From positions 66,384,926 to 66,448,925 of the forward strand of contig CM049309.1 in the NCBI GenBank assembly GCA_026874595.1: a stretch of 64,000 nucleotides of DNA, in the 5' to 3' direction. This DNA is from Sipunculus nudus (lineage: Eukaryota; Annelida; Sipuncula; Golfingiida; Sipunculidae). Below, one piece after another: positions 11,369 to 25,429 of the stretch. The notes below the pieces were generated by a model that was given only the letters and a program-made list of their open reading frames with translations, ran no database searches and was not told the DNA's origin. Made by a program: the position numbers and the translations under genes. Position 1 is the stretch's first letter. The number at the start of each line of letters is the position of its first letter.

Positions 11369-14300
11369 GGTGTAAACCTGTAGCCTTTCGGGCAATTGTA
11401 GGCTGAATACTCCAATGAATGCATCACGTTTTGTAGAATGTATATTTACAGAGGAGAAGTAAACGCCTGGTACTATTGAGTTAGCACCTAAACAGCTCAC
11501 CCTGAAAGTAAGCGTAGAGTATCGGGTTTATCTTAAATGTACAGAATCTAATTCCAAGAACACAGAGAAGCGCAGGTCCGACTAAAAAACTAAAACCTTT
11601 AGATTCAGTGTTTTCAAACACAAAATAAATTCAACCAAACAAACTGGTTCTTAATGTTCTTCTCCCGTCTGGACCTAATAGACATTTAAATTAAATTTTG
11701 TCCCTTTGATTTTATTCTTGAAGCGGCTAGATTTACTTAACCAACAACACCGCCTAGTCTTTTTTCAAATCAGACCACAAACCACCCCGCTTGCTTGACA
11801 GATCAACGTTGACGAAAAGCGGTGGTTCACCTCCGAAATAATAATAGAAAGAGTCATAAACTGAACTGTTATTCCTTGTGTGTATATTTTTAACCAGCAA
11901 ACACACATATATGTATATGTATATATATATTATATATTATATTTATATGCTTATATTATCATGTACGCATACAACACTTGTATGTTTTCTGAAGAAATTA
12001 TAATAAATTATGTCATTTTATATTTCATAATATTATCTTTGTCATTCCTCTGTTCCTGCATTGTGACAATGATTGTAAGTTTTCTATTCACCAGACTTAT
12101 TTTTACTGAAGAGTATGCAATAAAAAAAATGATGCACTACAATGAACATTCTAAGTCTTGTATAACGAAACATCCGGAGGCACACTAAAGGTACCATGCA
12201 GTCATGCTAAAATAAACTCACTCTAAACGAAACTGTAGAGTATATCTCAAATATACATCGTCTAATTCAGATACTTCAAGGAGACGCCTATAACTATTAG
12301 AATCGTTCTGTTCTTTTGTCTTTTGGAATGTAAACGGTATATGCATGGAGACAATAGGGAGACCTGTTGCATTTAATATGTGTTTGAGGAGGATATCATT
12401 TATAGTTGATTCCTGATTTTTCTTGTACATATAACTGGATCTTTGTGGATTTAGTATTGAATCCACGGCCATGATGCTTATCAATTGGCACAATCCATCG
12501 TCTACATTTTTAAAGTAAAATATCATGGACGCCTTGTAAACATATATACTTTTGCTGTAATAAATACCGTTGAACGTTTATAGTACAGGAAATGCTGTGA
12601 AAAGGTTTGTTTCCCCTCAGAAACCAAGCGTCTCCATAATATTTGAAAGATTCGTTTAGCTTTCTTCCACACCTTTACACAGCGCCTTGAGCTCTTATTG
12701 GCATGTGTCGGGCACTTTGGAGTGTAAGGACAGAAAACATCCTTTACGTTGAATGAATTTTGAAACCTACCACGGTCAGTTTCTTTTAAAAGCTGATGGT
12801 AAAAATGAATATGTGAATTTTATCGGGCCCGCAGCTAATGAATTGAAAATACTGTGTGAGGAGGTTTCACATTGTTAACAATTGACGGCTCTTTGCCTGC
12901 CTTTTATTTCTTTTCCTCAGTGGTTACGTTTTATAATTTTAGTGAGAGACGTTTTAAAGAAATGCATGAATGTTGTTGTACCTGTCTGGAATTATGGGTA
13001 AAGTGCGATTTGTAGGACTGGCTGAACCGCGAAGGCACACGGCACCATCAGTCACCACTCATGTTTTGCGTCACGCCAACGTTTTACAGTACACTTCTTT
13101 CAGCGGAGTACTCTCTGGCTTTTGGTTCCCGCTTTGAGGTTGTCAGGCTTTGATCATAATTCAGGAAGTTTTTACAAAAAGGATTGCTCCAATTTTCTGT
13201 TTTTTTCCCTAAAATGGACACTCTCTCGAGAACACGGGGAAATGTCCTCACTCACTGCTCGGATAGCTCAATCGACAAAGACATTAATATTGAATTTTAA
13301 TACTACTTACTAATTTAAATTTATATAAATATCATTATTTTTTTTAAACAGGAAATTAGGAAATATAATAAGGAGAACTTGACTGAATTTAGAATGAAAG
13401 AACTGTTGCATTCTCCTCAATATAAATGACATCTGGTTTACTTCACTATTGATTTGATTTTTCAATATGGAGCATAGTGACTAATTCTTCAAAGAGATTG
13501 TGGTAATTACATATTCAGAATAGATTTTAGCCAAGATAACATAGATATGGCCTTGTGCTTTTTAACTTTACATGACTGAGGATTCTGTATAAAAAATGTC
13601 TCTCTTGTTATGAAAGACAATTGGTATCATCACCTTTTTTAGGAGAGAAAAAAGTAATATTTTTAATTAAAATACATGTATATATACAAATCCTTGCTTC
13701 TTGCTACAAAATCCTTGTGATATCAAGGAGATTACCTCAAGGGTGCATATTGAATGAAATAATTTTTTGGTACAATGGAAGAATTTAAACCGATGAAATA
13801 TAAACTGGGTATGCTTTCTTTTATTGACAATGGAACTATAACTAGCGCAACTCTGCTGTCAAACTAAATATATATCTAATTGTACATTTAACTGGACATC
13901 AGCCATTATATGTAACGAACATTTTCATTCTCTCTGTCACTCTCTCTCTCTCTCTCTGTCTTTCTTTCTCTCTCTCTGACCTATGTTACACTACCCCTGA
14001 TCACTTTAAATGAAATCGCCGAATGCGGCACATACATACACATATACAGGTATTGGATACAGGCACATATTGAAAAGGCCGGAACGAGTGAAGTTAGGCC
14101 TAAGGTGTAGTGTGTACTATGAACATCCGCGTTTACCTGTAACCCTTACACTTTCAGTGGTGACAGTTGCATGGTTTATAAGTGCGAAGAGTGCATTGGG
14201 CGTACTCAGTGTCTTTAGGAGCACTCCTGAAATAATTTCCGCGAAAGTGAAACCTATTTACTTGTTAGAAATAACTTTGAGGGTACAGATGCATTAAGTG

Positions 14301-16341
14301 CAACCCATTACTGGCAAGTTCAGATAAATGGCATAACTGACTTTGCACCACACTTGCCGACGTGTAAAGGAAAGGTATTAAGTAGCTAACAAGTTGCGAG
14401 GTTTCCCATGACTTTAAACTAAAAATTTCAAATAATCTTTGTAGGGTGTGAAACTAAGGAAAAGATAGGGAAAGATCGTCATATTAGTAAGAATTCTTGA
14501 ATTCCCATATTTCCTTTGCCCTTAATGAAATTACAAGATTATACGGCAAATGATATGGCGATTCCCTCGAGCTATTTAAAGTTGCCCGCCGCAGAGGACA
14601 GTACTCATCTACAGCACTCACTCATCATAAAGGAAAAATCTGCAACACTAAAATAGTGACTATGATGGTGGTCTTGAATGCTCTTGATATGTGATTATCC
14701 GTCTTCCTCTTCGCTCTTCCTTGCAAGGAATTACCGTAATGTAGGATTGTGTCCCTTCTCCCCGAATGCCTACGGCGGGTATATGAAAGTGTCCGTTATC
14801 TTTGTAAGCTACGAAAAAGTGCACACGGGCATCCATGAAAATGTCATATATTATGTGCCAAAAGTTCATCAAAGGTAAAAATAAAAAATCAGTATGCTTT
14901 GCAGGGAAAAGGATACTTAGATATATTTATTTTGTTTCAGTTGACAATTCTTACCTTCCTAGAATAAGATGACCTTATACCACATCAACTGATTAATAAA
15001 GACAGAAGAAGGGGAAAAGGAAGCTATATACAAAAGCAGAATTAAGTAGAATAAGCTTTCATTTTATATGATAACATTCAACTATAGCATAACCTTTACC
15101 AGGTCTTTCTGTGGTGATGTCGTAATGATTTTAAAAAATAATTTGCCTGCTAAGTGGGAAGATTAAAAGGAAAATGGTGGATGTATTACATGGCCTGACC
15201 AGCATGCAAGCATGCCAGGCGTGGCATTCACTTGTGGTTAAATTCTTTCGTGTTTTTTTTTTAAATCAAGAAATCGTTGATACAAAGGCACTGACAATAG
15301 CGCTCAGCTGTCGCCAATTAAGACTCTATACAAGGAGAGTCATGACACCTCCAATAGACCTACCTTCCTTAAAGTAGTCCCTCTCTATCTATATGGGATG
15401 TGCGATTGATTTTCTGAACCTGCAGGGACTTTGGGTGTTAAATCCGGTATTGATGGCTATTCAAGTGAAGTATGTGTCAACAACCCCCAGTGTCAATTCC
15501 TCCCACCTTCGGCACTGAGTCAACTGGTGGTCATTCATAATGCAGCATCAATCAAATATACCTTTGTTCTCATTCAATATTAACAGGTACAGCAGGACCT
15601 TGCTATATATGTGACTGTAGCACAATGGATTTATACAGGCAAATTTCTTTGGTCACAGAAGCTGAAAACCACATAAATGGTAAATAATATAGGCTTATAA
15701 AATCTACTTATGAAAGTAGGTAGCACTTGTAAACACCAGAAGAAGTTTTATTTTTTATTTTACTGAATATATAAGCACTGCTTTTCACCTAACTAGTACA
15801 TAAATAATAAACAATATAGTATTAAGCGTGTCTTAAATAGTCGATGAGAACTAGTTCCACGTATTAATAAATGGCATTACTATAGATACTGAAAGAGTGT
15901 TGATAGTACAGATTTTCACTTAAATTAAGACAGGTATGATTTAATTAAAAATCAACCCTGTAAAGCCTGAGAACAGGGCCAAAAAGAAAAAAATAGCTTA
16001 ACCCTTTAGTTCCTTTCTGCCGAGACAAAATGTATTTGCAAAAAAAATTAACGAGGGCCTATAAATGTATGTATTTGTGAATGGTGATAGACGAAACGTT
16101 ATACAGACTATCCGGCTTTGGCTGCGTCAACAATAGTGCTCTCTCGACGCGGACCTGAGGGTGGACGCTTTCATATCTTTAATCAAAGGCCGTAAAGCAG
16201 CGCTTCATTTTCTGCATCCATCGGTGAGAACAGATTCATGTTGAGTACAAAAAGAACTGAAGGGAATGTCAAATGGATGATCAAATTGAGCCGAATCACA
16301 TCGCGGGTAACACTAAGGCAGTTTATGAACTATTGTAACGA
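11367..16341. other. Non-coding block with a (TC)-rich tract
   Basis: About 5 kb without a supported gene. It holds a TC-rich simple repeat at about 13929-13978. The frames at 11880-12188 (+) and 12218-12526 (-) are AT-rich, have no recognised domain and look like chance. Confidence 0.5.
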
Positions 16342-16638
16342 AATAACGGCTGATGTAGTTACGCGAGATCTTGGACGAAAATGGCTTCCCAGACAGAGGT
16401 CTTGTCGTTACCTTACACCGATGTTCTGCACAGCTTTGATGTCTTTCAACTTGCTTCCCACATTCTCATTTCCTTTTATGCAGTATATATATTGTAAGGG
16501 AATAACGGCTGACGTAGTTACGCAAGATCTTGGACGAGAATGGCTTTCTAGACGGAGGTCTTGCTTTTACCTTACACCGATGTTCTGCACAGCTTTGATG
16601 TCTTTCAACTTACTTCCCACATTCTCATTTCCTCTATG

Positions 16639-16650
<12 letters not shown>
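16342..16650 (-). repeat. 159-bp tandem duplication with conserved 61-bp core
   Basis: Two head-to-tail copies (16342-16500, and from 16501 into the following AT repeat) align with about ten differences. Nine fall in the first 67 positions and only one in the next 72. On the minus strand the quiet half reads as an open 61-bp block (16472-16412 and 16631-16571) containing VGSKLKDIKAVQNIGV, with AG before it and GTAA after it, and the single difference is synonymous (AGC/AGT). It could be a duplicated mini-exon, but the acceptors lack pyrimidine tracts, so a plain tandem duplication is equally possible. The plus-strand 185-codon frame crosses the AT repeat and is not believed to be a gene. Confidence 0.8.

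Positions 16651-16700
<50 letters not shown>
16640..16700. repeat. (AT)n microsatellite
   Basis: About 60 bp of AT repeats with one TGTAT interruption, directly abutting the second copy of the 159-bp tandem duplication. Confidence 0.95.
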
Positions 16701-17789
16701 TTAAATATATACCTCACGTGCGTGAGGTAGGAGCTTTCAAGAAATTGATGCAAAATGTGCGCCACCAAGTCACAGGATCAGTCAGTCATAATTGACCTCT
16801 GACCTTTCCAAACTTGCCAGGTTGATTCCCAACCCGACATATGGACATTTCACGCATGACCTTCTTGAGAGCGCACTCAGTTTATCTCAAGTTGTCTGTG
16901 TAATAAAAATTGTGGGTCAGTTCAAGCAAATACGGCGTACTGCAATTACCATAAGATAAAATGGTCGGACATATTCATATTTATACCAAATATAATTTCT
17001 AAACAGGGTTAATCGGTGCATGTTGAAGACCTCCGCTCCTCTACTTGGACAAGCCAAATGAGGTTGACCGAAGCTGAATTAAGTGGAATGAATCAATGCG
17101 GCGGTCGTGGTGGAGAACTTTCTTGCTTCAACTAGTCGTCTACGGTGGACGCTGACAGGTTTACTATTGTTATCCGGGGCACGTTTGGAGGTATGTAGGA
17201 CGGGTCATGCAGAATTAATTCAAGAGGTGAATCAGTTGCTCAGCACACCCGGTATTGTTCCTGGCCGGTCGTGTGTTCTGATGAGGATTCTCTCAATAAA
17301 CTAGGTCTTCAGTGACCTGGGAGGACTTTCTGTGGAAACGGACAGATGGTAGCACCGAAGATTCTAACAACACTTCGCAGTTATCCTAGGACCTAGCGAA
17401 GTTGATTTGAAATTTTAAAGATAAAGGTCCAGAGAGGAAATTATATGTGAAAACTAGAAATGTAGTGTGAGAGTTCATGTATGCCTCCGCCAGAATCCTA
17501 TTTAAATTTCCGTGTGTTCTATACAGAAAATTTGTCAATGGGTTTTACCTATCCCCTTAGCTGCTTTATAGTTAGGTAAGCTCTAGAATAATGGCAACCC
17601 TGATATAATATGTGTCCATGGCCTTCGGCCAGATTTAAGAAATTATCCCATAGTGAGAAAGAAAAATTTATTTAAATTAATCCTTGAGCTTGTAAAATAC
17701 ATTTTGGTGATCCTCTTGATACAAACTGCATGATTATTTATTACAAACGTAATAAAATTATTAGTGAAAAGTGTTCCAATTTCGTTCTC
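16701..17789. other. Non-coding block
   Basis: No supported gene. A frame at 17107-17304 (+) has a hydrophobic stretch (TLTGLLLLSG) but starts only at GTG and is not retained. Confidence 0.45.
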
Positions 17790-18150
17790 ATTTTAGTTGC
17801 CCCGTGTCGTCGTAGGCGGGGACATAGAAATGGTAAGCGTCTTTGTTTCCGTCCGTCCGTTTGTCGGGCTGTGCGTCCTTCCAAAACATAGTGGTGGTGC
17901 AATAACCTGAAGACAATTTGGCATACAGTCACCATACTCACATCATGTGTGCATGACATAGAGGGCTAGAAAAATTTCGAATATAGATGGCATTTTCAAC
18001 GTCACAATGGCGATCGTGCTAAAATTATGTCAACGCAATAGCTCGAAAAGAATTTGAAGTACAGTGATCATTTATTAATCAATAACGTGTCTCATATAGG
18101 GCATTTTCAAATTAAAACATTGGTGACCTTGCCATAGTCTTCAGGGTCAC
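17790..18150. repeat. Decayed dispersed repeat with GTCCGTCCG-type core
   Basis: The block holds GGCGGGGACATAGAAATGG, then TTCCGTCCGTCCG, then GCAATAACCTGAAGACAATTTGG. A second partial unit follows at about 18035 (GCAATAGCTCGAAAAGAATTTG...TCATATAGGGC), matching the first unit (GCATGACATAGAGGGC) in layout. GTCCGTCCG followed by 'AATAACTC..GAA..' blocks is a layout I associate with abundant interspersed repeats of molluscan genomes. Family name and exact limits are unknown. Confidence 0.5.
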
Positions 18151-18865
18151 ACATGCATTTTACTGATATTACATTCATCTGTACGTTTTAGAGGTGTTTC
18201 TCCATTTTTCCACGGGTATTCAAAACCTTTCCTGCAGTTGCATACATGATAGGCGGTGGACGAACCATATATGTTCCAAAGATCAACTTTTCTCTTTTTA
18301 TGCTTAAATTAAAACTCCCACATGCCCGCATACCCCTCCTACTACACCTATTCCAACCGGGCCGGAAATAATGTTTATACTTAAATGTGTCCCGTTATTA
18401 TGTTCCATAGGTGTGTCGTCCTATAATACTCCTATTTCAAGCAACCCATCTCTGATCACACAGAGACTCCGGTTAACCTAGGAAGTGTGTTAGTGTATGA
18501 ATAATTAACCGAGGGGACTGACTTAGCATAAGCGCACATCGGGGATCAACACCCAGGACAGCCGCCATGATTCCATTTCCGCAAGGACTCCCCAAAAGCC
18601 CTCCCTTAGTCACTTACATTAGGTACTCTTCGTCCGGGGCATGCGTGAACATAGCTTCGAATTAGCCTCATCTGCCCTGATTAAACCATCAAAATAAACC
18701 AGGCGTCAAGCTGCCGACCTGTCCAAGCCCCACTTATATGGAAATACAATATTTTCTTTGGTTATTAACAGGAACATTAGGTCGCAGGAATTGGCTGTTT
18801 GCATTGATTGTTTCAAGGGGAACCTGAATGGACTATTGACATACCATATTTGATGCCGCCTCTCT

Positions 18866-18886
18866 CCCCCCCCCCCCCCCCCCCCC
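18866..18886. repeat. Poly-C tract (21 C)
   Basis: The longest single-base run noticed, followed by AACACACACATTCG. No TIR of the poly-C MITE family was found beside it, so it is listed as a homopolymer. Confidence 0.95.
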
Positions 18887-19263
18887 AACACACACATTCG
18901 CGTCAATTGGCCGGTTGGTAAACTTATAAATTAAAATAGAGTGAGGATGTGAAACCATTTGCGCGTGAACGCATAAATATGCCAGGAAAACCGCTAATAC
19001 GAATTTGTATTACGTGTTACGTCAGCATGTTACATGTTTGTGCGTATATTTGAGATACAATCGCCACAGGAGCGATGATCACGTATACGGTTAGCGTGAA
19101 CGCAGAGATTAGGAGAAAAGTGACGTATACTCAACCATCTTTTTGAGAGAGAGACCTGCTAGACCCACCTTACTGAGTAATTGATACGACCGACTTGATA
19201 AATCTTAATTGTTAAACGGTCTTGTTCGAAACCACTTCGGACATGAACCATCTCTCCTTCTTC

Positions 19264-19264
<1 letters not shown>

Positions 19265-19304
<40 letters not shown>
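19265..19304. repeat. (TC)n microsatellite
   Basis: About 40 bp of uninterrupted TC dinucleotides in non-coding DNA. Confidence 0.95.
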
Positions 19305-19307
<3 letters not shown>

Positions 19308-22300
19308 CACAAGAATCTTTGATGATGATGAAATCTAGTTTTAGTTCGTATCAGGAATTAAGCACAATGCAGCTACAACTGTCACCTTCAACTTGTCTCT
19401 TGCAAACCAAAAACCAACTGCCTTCATTTTGTATGGCATGCCGCGCCCAGCTCACTTCTATAATGTATCCCAAAGAGTCTCAGGTTTTTATCCGTGTGAT
19501 GCTGCCAAAGTGCGAAAAACTGTTGAAGCTGTGTTTATTTAGTTATAATACCCAAAACACTTATAATAGATAGCAGGGTTTCTTTATTTCTGAAAAAAAA
19601 CTAGTTTGGAGAGGAGATTTAGTCATTTCAAACCATTGTGTGCCTTGGCTAATCAAATCACCTTCCCGATAGCAAAACATATATTGTACTTCATGCTAAA
19701 ACTCCTATAATCAAATGTCCATGTTGGATTCCATTTAGGCTTGTTTTATAAATTCCCTTTTACTGTCAGGACAAGCGACTGCTATTTGTGCGAATAAAAC
19801 GTACATGTAAGTGGCACTGTTTCTCTCCATAAATATGTCACCATTAATAAAGATAAAGCCTTTCATCTCAAGTAATCATTTAGTTCACGTGAACCGTGTA
19901 CATGTTATTAAGATACAAGTCCGGCAAAACTTTACTTGTGATACAGTCAAGAAAGGCTTCAACAAAGGGACTTCAAACCCCTCTCATCAGTGTTTTGTTG
20001 AAAAGAACACGGTTGACGATGTGCTACAAGGAAGACTGACAGACTCATAGCGTACGTGCCATGGGTAAGAACACATTGATTTCCCTATCACCATGGCATG
20101 CAGCAGCACGCGGACAACAATAGTTGCCAGGCGCCCTTGGTAATCCCGCCCCAGGCGATGTGGAAGGCCCACAATTCTGGCATACTCACAAGGACTTCTA
20201 GGTTTTACGGCAGTCTGTAGGAAAATACTGCTTCCAATTCATGCAGCTTTTCTTTCCATTTTATCATTCCCCCAGGGAAAAAGAATGTATCTCAGACCTT
20301 ACAAAACAGATATCATGAGAAATAGATAATAAAAGCCATTCGAAAGATCCAATCTGTATTTCCGCCTTTCTAAAAGAACCGCAGATTATAAAAGAAAAAG
20401 AAATACGTACCCATTTGTGCCACTGGAAAATAAAATCGTGGGACATATTGGAGCTGAAAATACAAAAAGAACTAGACTTTAGTTTTTGCCTGTTGGCTGA
20501 TCACCGATTTAGAAATAGAACTCGCGGTAACTTCTGGAATGCTACATCACTTATCAGGGTAAACATGTTTCTATAATGCATGTCCCTAGTCGGGCAGTCT
20601 CACACCTCAAATCTTGAACGACTTATCTATTTTCACGGAATTTCGCCGAAAAAAAGACGTTTTGGTAAATTTAATTTCAATGTATTTTTATTCAAATAAT
20701 CCTGTCCTAAAGAAATATATTAGCACCATGGCACCACTGATGAATGTTCAGTTTGTAGGTCACTGATGCTGTAGGATTGCCTTTCCACTTTAATTTTTTC
20801 CCCGCTCAGAATATAATTTGACCTATTTGTAAACATTTATCCTGGGTAGACAAGATCAGGGGCTGAGGAGTTTCAGTAGGCCAGTCGTATCTCGTCAGAC
20901 GGGCTTATATGGAGGCTACTTTGTGCTTGTAGAGGTTTGCTAGCACATTGACGTAGACTGCTCATACAGTTTTCCACGCTTTCTTACAAAAACATCTTAC
21001 ATCTCTTGCAAAATCAAGGGATCTTATTTGAAATACCGCATGCAACATCCGCGTGCGGATGGAACCCCTTTAATTCTTACTACGTAAAATTCTTACAACG
21101 CAACTTGAATAGCAGTCACTCATGTTAAAATTTTTACAAAGCCCGGATGCTAACGTAAGGTTTATTCTTAGAAAACTAAATAAGTACCTTGCCCTTAAAA
21201 CTTGCACTGTGAAATAAATCGGTTAGGGAAAGCCATAGCTGTTTAAGCAATTGTTGTTTCAACAGCCGACCTTCGTTGACCGACGGCACCTCTAACCAAC
21301 CTGCACTACACACGTAATTTATCGTATTTTTGTTATCTGTACACAGGCAGGTGTTGACGTTCGGTAAAATTATTACCTTTAAAGTTTAAATTTTGAAAAG
21401 AATTGTTATAATGATTAAATGTAAATAATTATTTAAAATTTTGGCGTTTGTTATATTTTTGTAGACCATATTTGAAAAAAAAATGGTATTGACGTTTGGA
21501 ATTAAATGGTTATACTTCGAAAGCTCAATGGTATTGGTACATTTACGGGCAGGGGCGCCAGACATCTAAATAAATTGACCAGGGCTGGCCTGTGGATATT
21601 ACAAACGTTTCAACTTTATGAAAATGGCTATTACTACACATTTAGCAGTGTTGGATACAAAATATAATAAAAACACATTGAATATATGAATTGTCCTCAT
21701 GGACTAACGTTTTATTGTTTAGTAAATTTGATATAACTATTCTACACAATAGCGGTAATGTACACAAAGGATAACAAATCGATTATGAGAGTTGTGTAGA
21801 ATTACACATGTGTAGAATTACACAGAATAAAAGAGAAAACGGATTTAATATTAAAAAAGTTACAAACAAATTTTCATTTATTTGGGAGAATTAATGTTAA
21901 CTTAAACTCCCCCGGCAATAAAGACGTATAGACATACCAGGTGAAAAAAGTTAATAAAAAGTATATATCGACAAATAGTAGTTTCCTTGACCTATGGACC
22001 ATGGACTAAAATGTTGCCTAGAGACAGGTGTGAACAACCTCCAGGCGTCTGTAACTGACAAAACCACGGACGGTGATTTGTAAATATCACTGCCACAGCT
22101 GGTCCAGATCAATCCTCGCGTCCATGCTTGTGTATCAAAGTTGAATCAAATATGCATTAGCGTTTAGTTCGTTTCATCGTCCATTCCGCTCAGCCTTGAC
22201 CATCTGAAATGGTAATATTTCAGTTCAGTAAGTGAAAGTGACAGAAGATAATGGGTACTTAGGGGATAGCAAATGAAACATTTGCATGATTCAACCATAT

Positions 22301-23030
22301 TACTTATACACTTTATTACTTTTCGAAAGATTTCTCATGGACTGACAGATTGCGTCTTTTATTGTTTTATATTATTTTATATATAATATTTATACCTCTG
22401 CCATAAGCCTATGAATTTTATTTCAACCTTGTTTGGTTATAAATACTTGATTAACTGTCTGTTGGGAATTTTACACAAGGATTTGCACGGATGCGATGAA
22501 TTATTTTTAGGGTAAGGGTACTAGCCATGGCTTAAATTTTTTTTTTTAATTCAAATGATTCGATATTAAAATAAGACAGAAACATTTCTTTCTCTGTATT
22601 GGTGTATTTCTCTGTATTTCTTATTGGTATTAAGGTCGTGCCTATTCTGCAGCTAACCTGTGAAATTGACAGTGCGGGGTAGAACAAAAGGAAGTTTAAA
22701 GAACTTCCTGGCGATAAAGTATCTATGTAGGACCAGACTACAACCTCTAGTTTATAACATTTATTTTACTATGTGTAACCACTCCCCATTAACTTACGTA
22801 AGTTGTTTGTTATCCGTATACGTAGTCTGTATCTGTAAAACATATCCGCTAAGATTCCCCCCCCCCCAAAAAAAGTATGTAATTGTACTCCGTATAGGTT
22901 ATACTCCAATAATTGCTCCTGATTCACTCACTGACTGGTGTTTTTTTGAATATACGCCTATATTGTACATACAATGATATTGCATTGTAAATTATTATAT
23001 ATTTCATCGCATGTTTACTGTGCATGTGGG
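19305..23030. other. Non-coding block with one 16-bp tandem duplication
   Basis: No supported gene. Contains a perfect doubled 16-mer TGTGTAGAATTACACA (21793-21808 and 21809-21824), itself nearly palindromic, and an 11-base C run at 22857-22867. The remaining sequence is AT-rich with short chance frames. Confidence 0.5.
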
Positions 23031-23800
23031 CGAAAGTAAAGACATGAATATTCAAAAGCGCGTTCACGATGGCCGTCAAGTGATGGAACGTGGTCTTTTG
23101 CGAGGTCATTTGGTGGCAGAATATTAGGTCACATGAGCAGCGTCTCCCTGTCGTCTGCTGATACGTAATAGGGAGCAAGAGAGCTTCCGGCGTGGCACTA
23201 CCTGTAAATTCTGACCCTGGCGGTCCCGCCCAGCCCGCGACACTGTGTAACCACGCAGTACTTTCCCGCCCGTTAGGCTTTCCTGCACTACAGTCTTCAA
23301 AAAGCCTTCCCCGGGTAAACTTCCTGTTAATGCTAAGCACTGCACACAAGCAGGTAATGCTCTTTCTTCATACAATCGATAGCAAATGATTGATAAACCT
23401 CAAGCACGAAACACTAGAAGAGAAAACGCCAGGGCCACGTGCGGGTTCTTGTAATACCTACGAATCGAGTGCTTGACCTAACAATTTTTACGTCATGCAC
23501 GAATTAAAATCTAAACTATGCTTGTGGTCCGCAAGATTTAATGTAGAGATGGACATACATTAACATGTTTCATTCCTGTTAATTGCGTACCGGGGCCACA
23601 TCGCGGACAAGGCCGCCAATTAGCTGTTGCTTATATCTAGTTGATTAAGTCGCCAGGTCCTCACGAGCTTGCTTCAGAGCCACGTACAGCTGTATTCATC
23701 TGGACCTGGTGAATGCTGCGCACGGCGGCCATTGATCGAGAGACTGTCCGGGCGAACTGACCATACAAATCGCTCGCTCACTCAGTCTGTCAGTCCTTCA
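23030..23800. other. GC-richer, CpG-containing island-like stretch
   Basis: Compared with its flanks this block is visibly richer in G+C and CpG (for example CGGTCCCGCCCAGCCCGCGA near 23220) and free of simple repeats. It contains E-box-like motifs (CAGCTG, CATCTG) around 23690. Overlapping frames on both strands (22924-23349 and 23124-23375 minus, 23192-23389 plus) show no recognisable domain. It could be a promoter/5' region or a non-coding conserved element, and nothing in the sequence decides between these. Confidence 0.3.
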
Positions 23801-24584
23801 TTGATAGAACTGACCGGGTGACATTGGCTGTTACTCAATGGAAAACTACAGTTTGTCATGAACGAAACTAACCTCGTCTCGCGGGTGACATTACGCAAGT
23901 TACATAGGGTGGGCCTAACTTATTTCCGTTTTTGTTCACGCAGTGGGAATGCACTGATAGAAGACAAACACCTTAGGAAGAAAGAGTAACAAGTTCATTA
24001 AAACTTGTATAGACTTTCATTAACAAGGGCTCGACAGATTCAACAAAAGGCTTATGACGTTAGGCCGAGGAATTACGCTATTCGCACCTTTCCTTGAATG
24101 AAACCCGAAGGCAAACAGTACAGACTGGCTGGTCTTTAGATCAGCACTCAAGCCGTGCCCAGCAAGGTGGTCGGTATGCTCCAGGAAAGCTCTTCGTCAC
24201 AAGGCACAGGAAAACTCTGATCAATGATCAGACTTTGAAACGTTTGGTCATAAAATGATAAACCAATGGGGATCCGCTCGAGAAACAAATATGTTTTACT
24301 GGACCCCGTTACCGTTGTGGATGGCTTCTGATTTCTAAAACAAACAACATTTACTGCAACGCTGCAACATATTCTGACCAATTAAATGGAACAGCAATGA
24401 CGCACTTAATGACACATATCAAGTAACTCCGTTATATATTTCGAATCCAACTTTGTTCCAGATTTCGATTTTGCACGTAGTCATGAGGCGTTCTAAATCA
24501 CAAACGCTAACATTGGAGAGCAACTTCAGTTTAAAGGCTGTGGTGCAAAGGTAAGTCAATGAAACTATGTAACAAATACATTTT

Positions 24585-24880
24585 TATGTTTTTTTGTTGT
24601 TGTTGTTCTCCTAATTATTATATTATTCGTCTTTTTTTGTTATTCTTCTTATTTATTGTATTAAATTGTTTATTTTTATTGTTCTCCTTGTTCTTTTCCT
24701 TGTTTTTATAGATATATTATTCACCTATATTATTATTCTTATTATTATTTATAATATTATATTATTCATATATATTTTTATTGATTTTTTTATTTTTCGT
24801 CTTCTTACCCTTATTATTATTATTATTATTATTATCATTATTATTATTATTTTTATTATTATAACTATTATTAATAGATA
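24585..24880. repeat. T-rich low-complexity region with (TTA)n
   Basis: A strand-asymmetric T/A-rich stretch with TTG repeats near 24595 and a (TTA)n array from about 24811 to 24850, continuing to about 24876. The frame translated across it is a poly-Ile/Phe/Leu artefact. Confidence 0.85.
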
Positions 24881-25429
24881 AACCTGCCATATCATAGTCC
24901 AATTCAGAATTTACGAATATTTAGTTGATGAGTATATGAAACATATTGATACAATCCAATAAGAGTCAAAAGTATTTCGTAATGGAATTTAGTCCACATG
25001 GAGATGGTCAATGGCACACTCAGTGTTCTGGAAAATTTAACTCTTGTTAGGAATACTGACAAACCGTAGGACTCTACTTACCGATGATATATATATTTTA
25101 AAGTATCTCTCATATCAAGATTAAGAACATGTTTCAGGAAAGTCCTTTTTCGTACTCTTAAACAAAATGCCTGCACCTGATGAAGAATAGCGCTAAAATT
25201 TATGTCCGTCTTTTATAGCTATAGAAATAATGCATTTTAACTATACCCAGAAGGTAGAATTTTATCCATGGGTAAAGTTTATCACAGGGAAGTCTTAGAT
25301 ATTTGATGTCGGATTGAAGAAACTGAACAAAACCTTGCTTCTGTTTGATACACAAGCATTGGAGAACCCTAATGGTGTAATGAGGCAAAAATTCGGCTTT
25401 TCCCTGCTGAGGGACGTGTTGTAAGACGT

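Noticed and set aside
16238-16795. 185-codon plus-strand ORF
   Set aside because: Runs through the 159-bp tandem duplication and an (AT)n repeat (Ile-Tyr run); no domain.
17107-17304. Hydrophobic-start ORF resembling a signal-anchor
   Set aside because: Only a GTG start; the nearby in-context ATG is in another frame that stops after 19 codons.
22924-23349. 141-codon minus-strand ORF over the GC-rich island
   Set aside because: Overlaps other open frames on both strands, as expected for GC-rich non-coding DNA; no motif recognised.
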